Made by a program: the position numbers and the translations under genes. From positions 132,327 to 145,494 of the forward strand of contig NZ_VTTI01000002.1 in assembly GCF_008641105.1 (NCBI RefSeq): a stretch of DNA of 13,168 bases. The letters run 5' to 3'. Positions 7,459 to 13,168 of this stretch are shown here, piece by piece. Source of the stretch: Halopseudomonas salina (lineage in GTDB: Bacteria > Pseudomonadota > Gammaproteobacteria > Pseudomonadales > Pseudomonadaceae). Below the pieces are notes generated by a model. The model did not search any database, was not told the origin of the DNA, and worked only from the letters and a program-made list of their open reading frames with translations. The number at the start of each line of letters is the position of its first letter. Within the stretch, counting starts at the first letter, position 1.

Positions 7459-8889
7459 CTATTTGGCGTTATAACCGAAGATCGATTTGACCTCGAGGAA
7501 GTCCTCGAAACCATAATGGCCCCATTCGCGGCCAATCCCCGACTCCTTGTAACCACCAAAGGGTGCCTTGTTATCCAGCGGCGCGCCGTTGAGGTGCACC
7601 ATGCCGGTACGGATGCGGCGGGCAACATTGCGCGCACGGTCCAGGTTGCCGGAGGACACGTAGCCGGACAGTCCGTAAACGGTGTCGTTGGCGATGCGAA
7701 CGGCGTCTTCTTCATCTTCATAGCCAATGATGGAGAGCACTGGCCCGAAGATTTCTTCACGGGCTATATGCATATCATTGGTTACGTGGCTGAATACGGT
7801 GGGTTTGACATAAAAGCCGGTTTCCAGGCCCTCTGGACGGTCCGGTCCGCCAGTAACCAGCCTGGCGCCTTCTTCCATACCGTCCTTGATCAGTCCCTGG
7901 ATCTTTTTCCACTGATTTTCCGAAGCGACAGGACCAATAACAGTATCACTTGCGTTCGGGTCGCCAGCCTTGACCTTGGCAGCTACCGCCTTTGCAATAG
8001 CGGCAACTTCATCCATGCGGCTGTTAGGTACCAGCAGGCGCGTGGGGGCGTTACAGGACTGCCCTGTGTTGTTCATGCAGGACATGACCGCGTGGCCAAC
8101 CATCTTTTCAAAGTCAACATCATCCAGCAGGATGTTGGCAGACTTTCCACCCAGTTCCAGTGCCACACGCTTAATGGTGTCGGCGCCGGATTTCATGACC
8201 ATGCGGCCGGCTGCAGTAGAGCCAGTGAAGGACATCATGTCGATGCCAGGATGAGAAGACATGGCGGCGCCCACGGTGGGGCCATCGCCATTGACGAGGT
8301 TGAAGACGCCTGGTGGTACACCGGCTTCTTCAAGAATCTCAGCCAGAATCAGGGCGGACAAAGGAGCCACTTCCGAGGGCTTGAGCACCATGGTGCAACC
8401 GGTGGCCAGGGCAGGTGCGACCTTGCAGGTCATCTGGTTCATGGGCCAGTTCCAGGGAGTGATCAGACCGCAGACACCAATCGGCTCCTTGACGACCAGC
8501 GTGGTGCCCATTTCTTCCTCGAACTTGAACTCCTTCAGCGCGTCCAGTGCTGCCGAGAAGTGGCCGATACCAGAGGGCGCCTGGGCAGTCTTGGATAGTT
8601 TGGCCGGCGCACCCATCTCGATGGAAATGGCTTCGGCTACATCGGGAAGACGCTTCATGAAAACTTCCATGACGCGTTCCAGCAGCGCAATACGCTCCTC
8701 ACGGGTGGTCTGGGAAAAGGTGGCAAATGCATTTCTGGCAGCTTCAACAGCCAGGTCAACGTCTTCCTTGTTGCCCAGGGCAATGTTGGCTGCGACCTGT
8801 TCGGTAGCCGGGTTGATCACGTCGATGGTGTTCTCGCCCTTGGGTTGTACCCATTGGCCGTTGATGAAGAATTCGTGGTAATGACTCAT
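7459..8889 (-). CDS. NAD(P)-dependent aldehyde dehydrogenase family protein
   Basis: Soluble enzyme oxidising an aldehyde to its carboxylic acid with NAD(P)+, 476 residues, the usual length. Active-site residues are in place: oxyanion-hole N147 (TPWNWPMNQ), general base E245 (ALELGGKS) and catalytic nucleophile C279 (NTGQSCNAPTR). FTGSTAAGR is the nucleotide-site turn and EEIFGPVLSI the late family signature. The start at 8889 (MSHYHEFFINGQW) is preceded by AGGAG at good spacing; the frame runs open to 8937, but the extra 16 residues lack a better ribosome site. The NTGQSCN-type motif and general look recall the broad group annotated as CddD-like or 3-succinoylsemialdehyde-type dehydrogenases, but the substrate cannot be assigned. 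It is transcribed alone, convergent with pntB and divergent from iscR, with a sigma-54-like element upstream. Confidence 0.94.
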   Translation of the reverse strand: MSHYHEFFINGQWVQPKGENTIDVINPATEQVAANIALGNKEDVDLAVEAARNAFATFSQTTREERIALLERVMEVFMKRLPDVAEAISIEMGAPAKLSKTAQAPSGIGHFSAALDALKEFKFEEEMGTTLVVKEPIGVCGLITPWNWPMNQMTCKVAPALATGCTMVLKPSEVAPLSALILAEILEEAGVPPGVFNLVNGDGPTVGAAMSSHPGIDMMSFTGSTAAGRMVMKSGADTIKRVALELGGKSANILLDDVDFEKMVGHAVMSCMNNTGQSCNAPTRLLVPNSRMDEVAAIAKAVAAKVKAGDPNASDTVIGPVASENQWKKIQGLIKDGMEEGARLVTGGPDRPEGLETGFYVKPTVFSHVTNDMHIAREEIFGPVLSIIGYEDEEDAVRIANDTVYGLSGYVSSGNLDRARNVARRIRTGMVHLNGAPLDNKAPFGGYKESGIGREWGHYGFEDFLEVKSIFGYNAK

Positions 8890-8941
8890 TGATGGACTCC
8901 TTTTCATGTAATTCGAATATCCCTGTGACGATAGCATTGTC

Positions 8942-8960
8942 AGGCTGGATCTATCAGCCT
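8942..8960. promoter_or_regulatory. Dyad near the predicted dehydrogenase transcription start
   Basis: AGGCTG (8942-8947) and CAGCCT (8955-8960) are perfect 6-bp inverted arms around a 7-base centre. The dyad sits at and just downstream of where transcription from the sigma-54-like element would begin (near 8957), 53 bases before the dehydrogenase start. It could be an operator or a leader hairpin. There is no T run, so it is not a terminator. Confidence 0.3.
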
Positions 8961-8967
8961 CTTTATG

Positions 8968-8983
8968 TGCAATCTGCTTACCA
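8968..8983 (-). promoter_or_regulatory. Sigma-54-like (-24/-12) promoter for the aldehyde dehydrogenase
   Basis: On the minus strand the sequence is TGGTAAGCAGATTGCA. GG and GC are separated by exactly 10 bases, and 10 of the 12 defined positions of the sigma-54 consensus TGGCAYR-N4-TTGCW agree, including the full TTGCA. The start point would be near 8957, leaving a leader of about 68 bases. No good sigma-70 promoter stands out on this strand. An activator binding site would be expected 80-150 bp upstream, that is around 9035-9105. Confidence 0.45.
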
Positions 8984-9075
8984 ATGATGACGGGACATCG
9001 GTTGGCCTGATGTGGTCATGGCAGTGTCAGCGATTCCATTGCTGCTGTCGGGATGTATGAGCAGATGTCAGCGCC

Positions 9076-9104
9076 TTCTGAATGCGGGTAAATACCCTTA
9101 TAAT
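9076..9104 (+). promoter_or_regulatory. Upstream candidate sigma-70 promoter for iscR-suf
   Basis: A perfect -10 hexamer TATAAT (9099-9104) is 17 bases from TTCTGA (9076-9081), which is a poor -35 box. Between them lies GGGTA-AA-TACCC (9086-9097), a 12-bp palindrome, and the AATGCGGG copies at 9081 and 9102 bracket it. Transcription would begin near 9111, about 80 bases before iscR. The weak -35 suggests that, if it is used, it needs an activator or is a minor start. Confidence 0.4.
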
Positions 9105-9125
9105 GCGGGCCTTAGGTCAGGGGTA

Positions 9126-9150
9126 ATACTTGACTAAAACGCTTGGCTAT
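9126..9150 (+). promoter_or_regulatory. Type 1 IscR binding site
   Basis: This 25-bp element begins ATACTTGACT and ends GGCTAT. Compared with the E. coli type 1 IscR consensus as I recall it (ATASYYGACT, then RWWWY, then AGTCRRSTAT), 22 of 25 positions agree. The mismatches fall at positions 16, 17 and 19. The site covers the -35 box TTGACT (9130-9135) of the promoter ahead of iscR, the standard arrangement for autorepression by [2Fe-2S]-IscR. Confidence 0.75.
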
Positions 9151-9158
9151 TGCATAGT
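9130..9158 (+). promoter_or_regulatory. Main candidate promoter of the iscR-sufBCD operon
   Basis: A -35 box TTGACT (9130-9135, 5 of 6) and a -10 box CATAGT (9153-9158, 4 of 6) are separated by 17 bases. Transcription would begin near 9165, 25 bases before the iscR ATG. The -35 hexamer lies inside the IscR-type site, so repressor binding would exclude RNA polymerase. Confidence 0.6.
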
Positions 9159-9189
9159 GTCTGCACGTCCAACCGGCTCGGGATCGCTA

Positions 9190-9678
9190 ATGCGTCTGAC
9201 AACGAAAGGCCGCTATGCGGTAACTGCCATGCTGGATCTTGCCCTCCACGAAGATCAGGGGCCGATCACGCTGGCAGACATTTCACAGCGTCAGGGTGTC
9301 TCCATTTCATACCTCGAACAGCTGTTTGCCAAGCTGCGCCGGTGCAAGTTGGTGGAAAGCGTGCGTGGCCCAGGCGGCGGCTACCGGCTAGCTGGCGGCC
9401 CTGCCGCCATTAGCGTGGCGCAGATTGTGGAAGCTGTTAACGATTCGATGGACGCCACCCGTTGCCTGGGGCGCGGCGATTGCCAGCAGGGCGAAGTCTG
9501 TTTGACGCATCATTTATGGTCGGACCTGAGTGATCGATTACACGATTTTCTAAGCGACATCAGTCTGGCAGACCTGGTCTCACGTGAAGACATTCAACGG
9601 GTCCGCATACGCCAGGACACAAATGGATGCGCCAGTACCTCCGCAGCAAAAGCAACAACGTTGGAACGTATTATCTGA
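9190..9678 (+). CDS. iscR: Rrf2-family iron-sulfur regulator IscR
   Basis: Transcription factor that senses the cell's iron-sulfur cluster supply, 162 residues. The N-terminus [19 protein letters not shown] and the winged-helix stretch [13 protein letters not shown]...[10 protein letters not shown] (about 39-67) are typical of IscR. All four [2Fe-2S] ligands are present with E. coli numbering and spacing: C92-x5-C98-x5-C104-x2-H107 ([20 protein letters not shown]). The frame is open from 9130, but the family N-terminus fixes the ATG at 9190; the ribosome site is weak (GGGA). Unlike in the usual isc locus, the next genes are sufB, sufC and sufD rather than iscS, iscU and iscA. A type 1 IscR site overlaps the promoter, so the holo form should repress its own operon and loosen when clusters run short. 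The C-terminal tail from about 135 is poorly conserved, as usual. Confidence 0.95.
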   Translation: MRLTTKGRYAVTAMLDLALHEDQGPITLADISQRQGVSISYLEQLFAKLRRCKLVESVRGPGGGYRLAGGPAAISVAQIVEAVNDSMDATRCLGRGDCQQGEVCLTHHLWSDLSDRLHDFLSDISLADLVSREDIQRVRIRQDTNGCASTSAAKATTLERII

Positions 9679-9733
9679 AACGGTCACCAGAACCGTCCGA
9701 TTCATGCAGTGCAGGCCCAGCGTCGGTCCGTAC

Positions 9734-9779
9734 TGCTGCCTGATATAAGCAGCAACAGATGGTCTTCATCATCCGTTGC
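9734..9779 (+). promoter_or_regulatory. Two overlapping, mutually exclusive hairpins in the sufB leader
   Basis: Hairpin A pairs TGCTGC (9734-9739) with GCAGCA (9749-9754) across a 9-base loop. Hairpin B pairs GCAACAGATG (9752-9761) with CATCCGTTGC (9770-9779), ten positions with one A-C mismatch and an 8-base loop. They share 9752-9754, so only one can form fully. Hairpin B ends 7 bases before the sufB ribosome site (GAGGT, 9786-9790). Neither has a T run. The fold is my hand reading; a control role is speculative. Confidence 0.35.
9741..9749 (+). promoter_or_regulatory. Extended -10 promoter candidate ahead of sufB
   Basis: TGATATAAG is an extended -10 element: TG, one base, then TATAAG (5 of 6 to TATAAT). 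Extended -10 promoters can work without a good -35, and none is seen here. It would start transcription near 9756, giving sufBCD a second start independent of iscR. The 118-bp iscR-sufB gap, long for an operon, leaves room for it. I see no type 2 IscR site in the gap. Confidence 0.35.
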
Positions 9780-9796
9780 CTGACTGAGGTGATACC

Positions 9797-11233
9797 GTGA
9801 CTGAGCAAGTCGAAAGCCTTATTAAGAGTGATTATGCAGCTGGATTTCACTCCAGCATCGAATCCGATACTCTGCCTCCCGGCCTGGATGAGAGCACCGT
9901 ACGCTTCATCTCCGAGAAGAAAGGTGAGCCCGAGTGGTTGCTGGAGTGGCGCCTCAAGGCGTTCCGCGCCTGGCAGGAGATGGATGAGCCTACATGGGCC
10001 CACGTGCATTATCCGGAAATCGATTTCCAGTCGGTGTCCTATTTTTCTTCGCCCAAGAGTATGGCTGATAAACCCAAGAGTCTGGACGAGGTCGATCCCG
10101 AGCTGATCCGTACTTATGAAAAGCTGGGTATCCCACTCCACGAGCAGGAAATGCTTGCTGGCGTTGCGGTCGATGCGGTTTTCGACTCGGTATCCGTGGT
10201 CACTACCTTTCGTGCGAAGCTGGAGGAGGCGGGTGTCATCTTCTGCCCCATCAGCGAGGCGGTGCATCGGTGTCCTGAGCTGGTGAAGAAATATCTGGGC
10301 AGTGTGGTCCCCCAGAAGGACAACTACTACGCTGCGCTCAACTCCGCGGTCTTCTCCGATGGCTCCTTCGTCTATATCCCCAAGGGCGTGCGTTGCCCCA
10401 TGGAGCTGTCGACCTATTTCCGCATCAACGAAATGAACACCGGGCAGTTTGAGCGCACGCTGATCATTGCCGAGGAAGGCTCCCATGTGAGCTACCTGGA
10501 AGGCTGTACGGCGCCTATGCGCGATGAAAATCAGTTGCACGCTGCGGTAGTTGAGCTGGTTGCTCTGGACAACGCGACCATCAAGTATTCGACGGTGCAA
10601 AACTGGTACCCGGGTAATGCCGAGGGTAAGGGTGGGATCTACAACTTCGTCACCAAGCGAGGCATCTGCCACACCAATGCGAAGATCTCCTGGACACAGG
10701 TTGAAACCGGCTCGGCGGTGACCTGGAAGTACCCCAGTTGCATTCTCAAGGGGGATAACAGTGTTGGTGAGTTCTACTCTGTCGCGTTGACCAACAACTT
10801 TCAGCAGGCCGATACCGGAACCAAGATGATCCACCTGGGCAAAAACACCAAGTCCACGATTATCGCCAAGGGTATTTCCGCGGGCCAGAGCAACAGCTCC
10901 TATCGTGGCCTGGTGCGCTTTAATCCGGGCGCCGACGGCGCGCGTAACTTCACCCAGTGCGACTCCTTGCTGATTGGTGACCGCTGTGGCGCGCATACCT
11001 TCCCGTACATAGAAAGCCGCAACCCTACCGCTGTGGTCGAGCATGAGGCTACTACCTCCAAGGTCAGCGATGATCAGATGTTCCTTTGTCAGCAGCGCGG
11101 TCTGGATGCCGAGAAAGCAATCTCGATGATCGTCAATGGCTTCTGTCGTGAGGTGTTCAAGGAGTTGCCGATGGAGTTTGCGGTCGAGGCAGGTAAATTG
11201 CTCGAAGTCAGTCTGGAAGGGTCGGTGGGTTAA
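9797..11233 (+). CDS. sufB: Fe-S cluster assembly scaffold SufB
   Basis: Core subunit of the cytoplasmic SufBC2D scaffold, on which iron-sulfur clusters are built from SufS/SufE-derived sulfur. The 478-residue length is close to the E. coli protein (495). Family stretches are plentiful: the N-terminal [15 protein letters not shown], then [52 protein letters not shown] and [17 protein letters not shown]. The cysteine in GDRCGAHTF is C397, equivalent to E. coli C405, the residue linked to cluster assembly at the SufB-SufD interface. [21 protein letters not shown] and [15 protein letters not shown] follow. Translation begins at a GTG (9797), supported by GAGGT (9786-9790) six bases upstream and by the protein opening MTEQVESLI. 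iscR lies 118 bp upstream and sufC 58 bp downstream. Confidence 0.97.
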   Translation: MTEQVESLIKSDYAAGFHSSIESDTLPPGLDESTVRFISEKKGEPEWLLEWRLKAFRAWQEMDEPTWAHVHYPEIDFQSVSYFSSPKSMADKPKSLDEVDPELIRTYEKLGIPLHEQEMLAGVAVDAVFDSVSVVTTFRAKLEEAGVIFCPISEAVHRCPELVKKYLGSVVPQKDNYYAALNSAVFSDGSFVYIPKGVRCPMELSTYFRINEMNTGQFERTLIIAEEGSHVSYLEGCTAPMRDENQLHAAVVELVALDNATIKYSTVQNWYPGNAEGKGGIYNFVTKRGICHTNAKISWTQVETGSAVTWKYPSCILKGDNSVGEFYSVALTNNFQQADTGTKMIHLGKNTKSTIIAKGISAGQSNSSYRGLVRFNPGADGARNFTQCDSLLIGDRCGAHTFPYIESRNPTAVVEHEATTSKVSDDQMFLCQQRGLDAEKAISMIVNGFCREVFKELPMEFAVEAGKLLEVSLEGSVG

Positions 11234-11291
11234 ACCCGACTTCCAGTCTACTTTGGTTGTATAAAATTCACACAGTTATTGGGCACCAAAA

Positions 11292-12041
11292 ATGCTATCA
11301 GTCAAAGGGTTACACGCTAAAGTTGAGCAAATAGATATCCTCAAGGGCCTGGATATCGAGATCAAGCCGGGCGAAGTCCATGCGATCATGGGACCCAACG
11401 GATCGGGTAAAAGTACCCTCGGTAATGTGTTGGCCGGGCGCCCGGGCTATGAAGCGACTGCCGGTTCAATTACCTATAAAGGGCATGATCTGCTCGAAAT
11501 GGATACCGAAGAGCGTGCTCGCGAGGGCCTCTTTCTGGCATTCCAGTATCCGGTTGAAATTCCCGGCGTCAGCAACATGGAGTTCCTCAAGGTTTCCCTG
11601 GATGCACGACGCAAGCACGCGGGGCTGCCAGAACTCTCGGCGATGGATTTCATGAAGCTGGCCCGTGAAACCAGCAAGCGGGTGGACCTGCCTGCTAGCT
11701 TTCTCAAGCGTGGCGTTAATGAAGGCTTCTCCGGCGGTGAAAAGAAGCGCAACGAGCTGATGCAGATGATGCTGCTCGAGCCAGACCTGTGCATTCTCGA
11801 CGAGACCGATTCAGGCCTGGATATTGATGCTCTGCAACTGGTTGCCGACGGCGTAAACAGCCTGCGCGACGGTAAACGCAGCTTTATTGTGGTGACCCAC
11901 TACCAGCGTCTGCTGGATTACATCGTCCCTGACCATGTCCACGTGCTTGCCGGTGGTCGCATCGTCAAATCCGGCGACAAGAGTTTGGCACTTGAGCTGG
12001 AAGCCAAGGGTTATGCCTGGCTTGAAGAAGAGGTGGCCTGA
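11292..12041 (+). CDS. sufC: SufC, ATPase of the SufBC2D complex
   Basis: ABC-type ATPase that works in the cytoplasm, not in transport; two copies bind SufB and SufD and change the complex shape during cluster assembly. The 249 residues carry every ABC motif: Walker A GPNGSGKS (34-41, K40), Q-loop Q85 (FLAFQYP), signature FSGGEKKR (146-153), Walker B ending LDE (D170, E171), the D-loop SGLD and H-loop H203 (VVTHY). The FSGGEKKRNE form is typical of SufC. The ATG at 11292 matches the family N-terminus (MLSVKGLHAKVE), but the bases before it (GGGCACCAAAA) contain no clear Shine-Dalgarno sequence, so its initiation may be weak or rely on other features. It stands 58 bp after sufB and 5 bp before sufD. 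Confidence 0.97.
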   Translation: MLSVKGLHAKVEQIDILKGLDIEIKPGEVHAIMGPNGSGKSTLGNVLAGRPGYEATAGSITYKGHDLLEMDTEERAREGLFLAFQYPVEIPGVSNMEFLKVSLDARRKHAGLPELSAMDFMKLARETSKRVDLPASFLKRGVNEGFSGGEKKRNELMQMMLLEPDLCILDETDSGLDIDALQLVADGVNSLRDGKRSFIVVTHYQRLLDYIVPDHVHVLAGGRIVKSGDKSLALELEAKGYAWLEEEVA

Positions 12042-12046
12042 TTCCC

Positions 12047-13168
12047 ATGACGGATTTCCAGAACAGGGCGATTGAGCTCGCAGCCCAACAGCAAAGCCCC
12101 GATTGGCTGACCAGTCTGCGCCGCAAGGGTGCGGACAACTGGACCGCCGCAGCCTGGCCCACGCGCAAGACCGAGAGTTGGAAGTACACACCTCTGGCGC
12201 CACTGCAAAGCGCGTCCGCAGGCACCTGGGGTTCTTCAGAGGGTGTGGAGTGGAAGGAGGATATTGAACCGATCGAGGATTTCGATGCGACCCGGCTGGT
12301 CTTCGTCAATGGGCAGTTTGTCCCGGCCGAATCGAGCCCATTGCCTGCTTCTGTCGTGCGTTTTGCCGATGCTGATGCGGACCAGCGCGCGCTGGTACAA
12401 GAGCACCTGGGCTCCGTAGTGGACTCCAGTCGGCACCTGTTTGCAGCATTGAGTAACGCCTGGACCGCAGACGGTCTACTTATTCACGTTGCCAAAGGCG
12501 AAAAGCTCGCCAAGCCGGTTTATATAATCAACGTGTCTACTCCAGGCGCCGAGCCTGTAATCAGCAACCAGCGGGTACTGCTGGTTCTGGAAGAGAACAG
12601 CCAGGCCGAGTTGATCGAGCATTATGTCTCCAGCGAGACGCAGCAGAATGGCTTCGTCAACTGCCTGACAGAGGTTGTGGTAGGCAATAACGCGCAAATT
12701 CAACATTACCGCATCAATCTGGAGCAGGAAGACCTGCTGCACGTGGGCGGAGTGCACGTGGATCTGCATCGCTCTGCGCGGTTCTATGGCTTTACCATCG
12801 CTCAGGGCAGCCGCTTGAAGCGTATCGATTACCAGGTCAACCACCGCGGCGAAGGTGCACATCTGGAACTGCACGGTGTGTATCTGCCGCGTAACAATCA
12901 GTTGATCGACTATCACACCAACGTTGAGCACTGTGTGCCCCATTGCACTACCAACGAAGTTTTCCGCGGTATTGTTGGTGACTCATCCAAGGCGGTTTTC
13001 AACGGGCGTATTCATATCCACCCGCACGCGCAGAAGACCCTGGCTGAGCTGAGCAACAAGAATCTGCTCACCTCGCACAAAGCCGAGATCAACACCAAGC
13101 CTGAGCTTGAGATCTACGCGGACGACGTGCGTTGCGCCCATGGCGCGACCATAAGCCAGCTCAACGAG
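12047..13168 (+). CDS. sufD: SufD, Fe-S assembly scaffold subunit (3' end outside window)
   Basis: SufD pairs with SufB to form the heterodimer that sits on two SufC subunits; it is needed for iron entry and cluster formation. The frame is open from the ATG at 12047 to the window end, 374 codons, so roughly the last 50-60 residues are missing compared with the ~423-residue E. coli protein. Family marks include the N-terminal PTRKTESWKYTPLAPL, then a beta-helix core with FNGRIHIHPHAQKT and LLTSHKAEINTKPELEIYADDVRCAHGAT near the end. H365 in RCAHGAT matches E. coli H360, the residue that works with the SufB cysteine, and C363 corresponds to its neighbouring Cys358. GAGGTGG (12030-12036), inside sufC, is the likely ribosome site, 10 bases before the ATG. 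The genes that often follow, sufS and a sufE- or sufU-like gene, would lie beyond the window. Confidence 0.96.
   Translation, partial: MTDFQNRAIELAAQQQSPDWLTSLRRKGADNWTAAAWPTRKTESWKYTPLAPLQSASAGTWGSSEGVEWKEDIEPIEDFDATRLVFVNGQFVPAESSPLPASVVRFADADADQRALVQEHLGSVVDSSRHLFAALSNAWTADGLLIHVAKGEKLAKPVYIINVSTPGAEPVISNQRVLLVLEENSQAELIEHYVSSETQQNGFVNCLTEVVVGNNAQIQHYRINLEQEDLLHVGGVHVDLHRSARFYGFTIAQGSRLKRIDYQVNHRGEGAHLELHGVYLPRNNQLIDYHTNVEHCVPHCTTNEVFRGIVGDSSKAVFNGRIHIHPHAQKTLAELSNKNLLTSHKAEINTKPELEIYADDVRCAHGATISQLNE

Larger units (their letters stand above)
8890..9189. other. 300-bp divergent regulatory region between the aldehyde dehydrogenase and iscR
   Basis: I see no convincing gene here. Reading left to right, it holds: the dehydrogenase ribosome site; a dyad at 8942-8960; a sigma-54-like element on the minus strand at 8968-8983; weak dyads (ACATC/GATGT at 8995-9013, CTGCT/AGCAG at 9042-9064); two copies of TGTCAGCG at 9025 and 9066, 41 bp apart; two copies of AATGCGGG at 9081 and 9102, 21 bp apart; a perfect TATAAT; and an IscR-type site overlapping a second promoter. 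The left half probably controls the dehydrogenase and the right half the iscR-suf operon. Confidence 0.6.

Noticed and set aside
7516..8598. 360-codon plus-strand open frame opposite the aldehyde dehydrogenase
   Set aside because: The minus-strand frame has the complete ALDH catalytic set. The plus-strand product has no family features.
9679..9733. Type 2 IscR site or terminator between iscR and sufB
   Set aside because: ACGGT/ACCGT (9680-9696) is only a 5-bp stem without a T run, and no CC-N-YA...TR-N-GG pattern flanked by A/T runs is present.
9671..11044. 457-codon open frame antisense to sufB
   Set aside because: It lies almost wholly inside sufB on the other strand. Its translation resembles no family I know, and the sufB frame is fully conserved. 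It is a shadow of GC-rich codon use.
1..13168. tRNA or rRNA genes, CRISPR array, insertion sequences, toxin-antitoxin or defence genes
   Set aside because: All long frames are accounted for by metabolic and housekeeping genes. The intergenic regions are short and show no cloverleaf, spacer array or transposase remains.

Overview
The window reads as chromosomal housekeeping DNA from a gammaproteobacterium of the Pseudomonas type. A Halopseudomonas-like relative would fit, but this rests on protein resemblance and gene order, not on a database search. Moderately high GC, ATG/GTG starts with purine-rich ribosome binding sites, a glnS-cysS pair and a three-gene (split alpha) proton-translocating transhydrogenase all point that way. 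I see no insertion sequence, prophage, tRNA, rRNA or CRISPR array.

Layout. (1) 1-1863: the 3' end of glnS overlaps cysS by one base, and a strong hairpin terminator follows. (2) 1889-4335: an amino-acid:sodium symporter (minus strand) is divergent from a predicted metal-dependent hydrolase of the PF10118/COG3687 type (plus strand). Their shared intergenic region holds a small perfect dyad. (3) 4385-7394: pntAA-pntAB-pntB, nearly contiguous, is preceded by a -10-like hexamer enclosed in a 7-bp-arm palindrome and followed by a terminator. That terminator is nested inside an inverted array of 7-bp AGCTNNN repeats. (4) 7459-8889: an NAD(P)-dependent aldehyde dehydrogenase on the minus strand, with a good sigma-54-like -24/-12 element upstream. 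(5) 8890-9189: a dense 300-bp divergent control region. (6) 9190-13168: iscR-sufB-sufC-sufD, with sufD running off the end.

Functionally, the most informative part is the right end. A regulator with the full IscR iron-sulfur ligand set (C92, C98, C104, H107) heads a SUF assembly operon instead of the usual iscSUA genes. A near-consensus type 1 IscR site overlaps its apparent promoter, which suggests that the cluster-bound form of IscR represses the SufBC2D scaffold operon according to iron-sulfur status. The transhydrogenase makes NADPH from NADH using proton motive force. The aldehyde dehydrogenase, symporter and hydrolase look like independent metabolic units.

I did not find a clearly new multi-gene system. 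The observations most worth checking are regulatory: the IscR site before suf, the sufB leader hairpins, the sigma-54-like promoter, the pnt palindrome and the heptad-repeat terminator structure.
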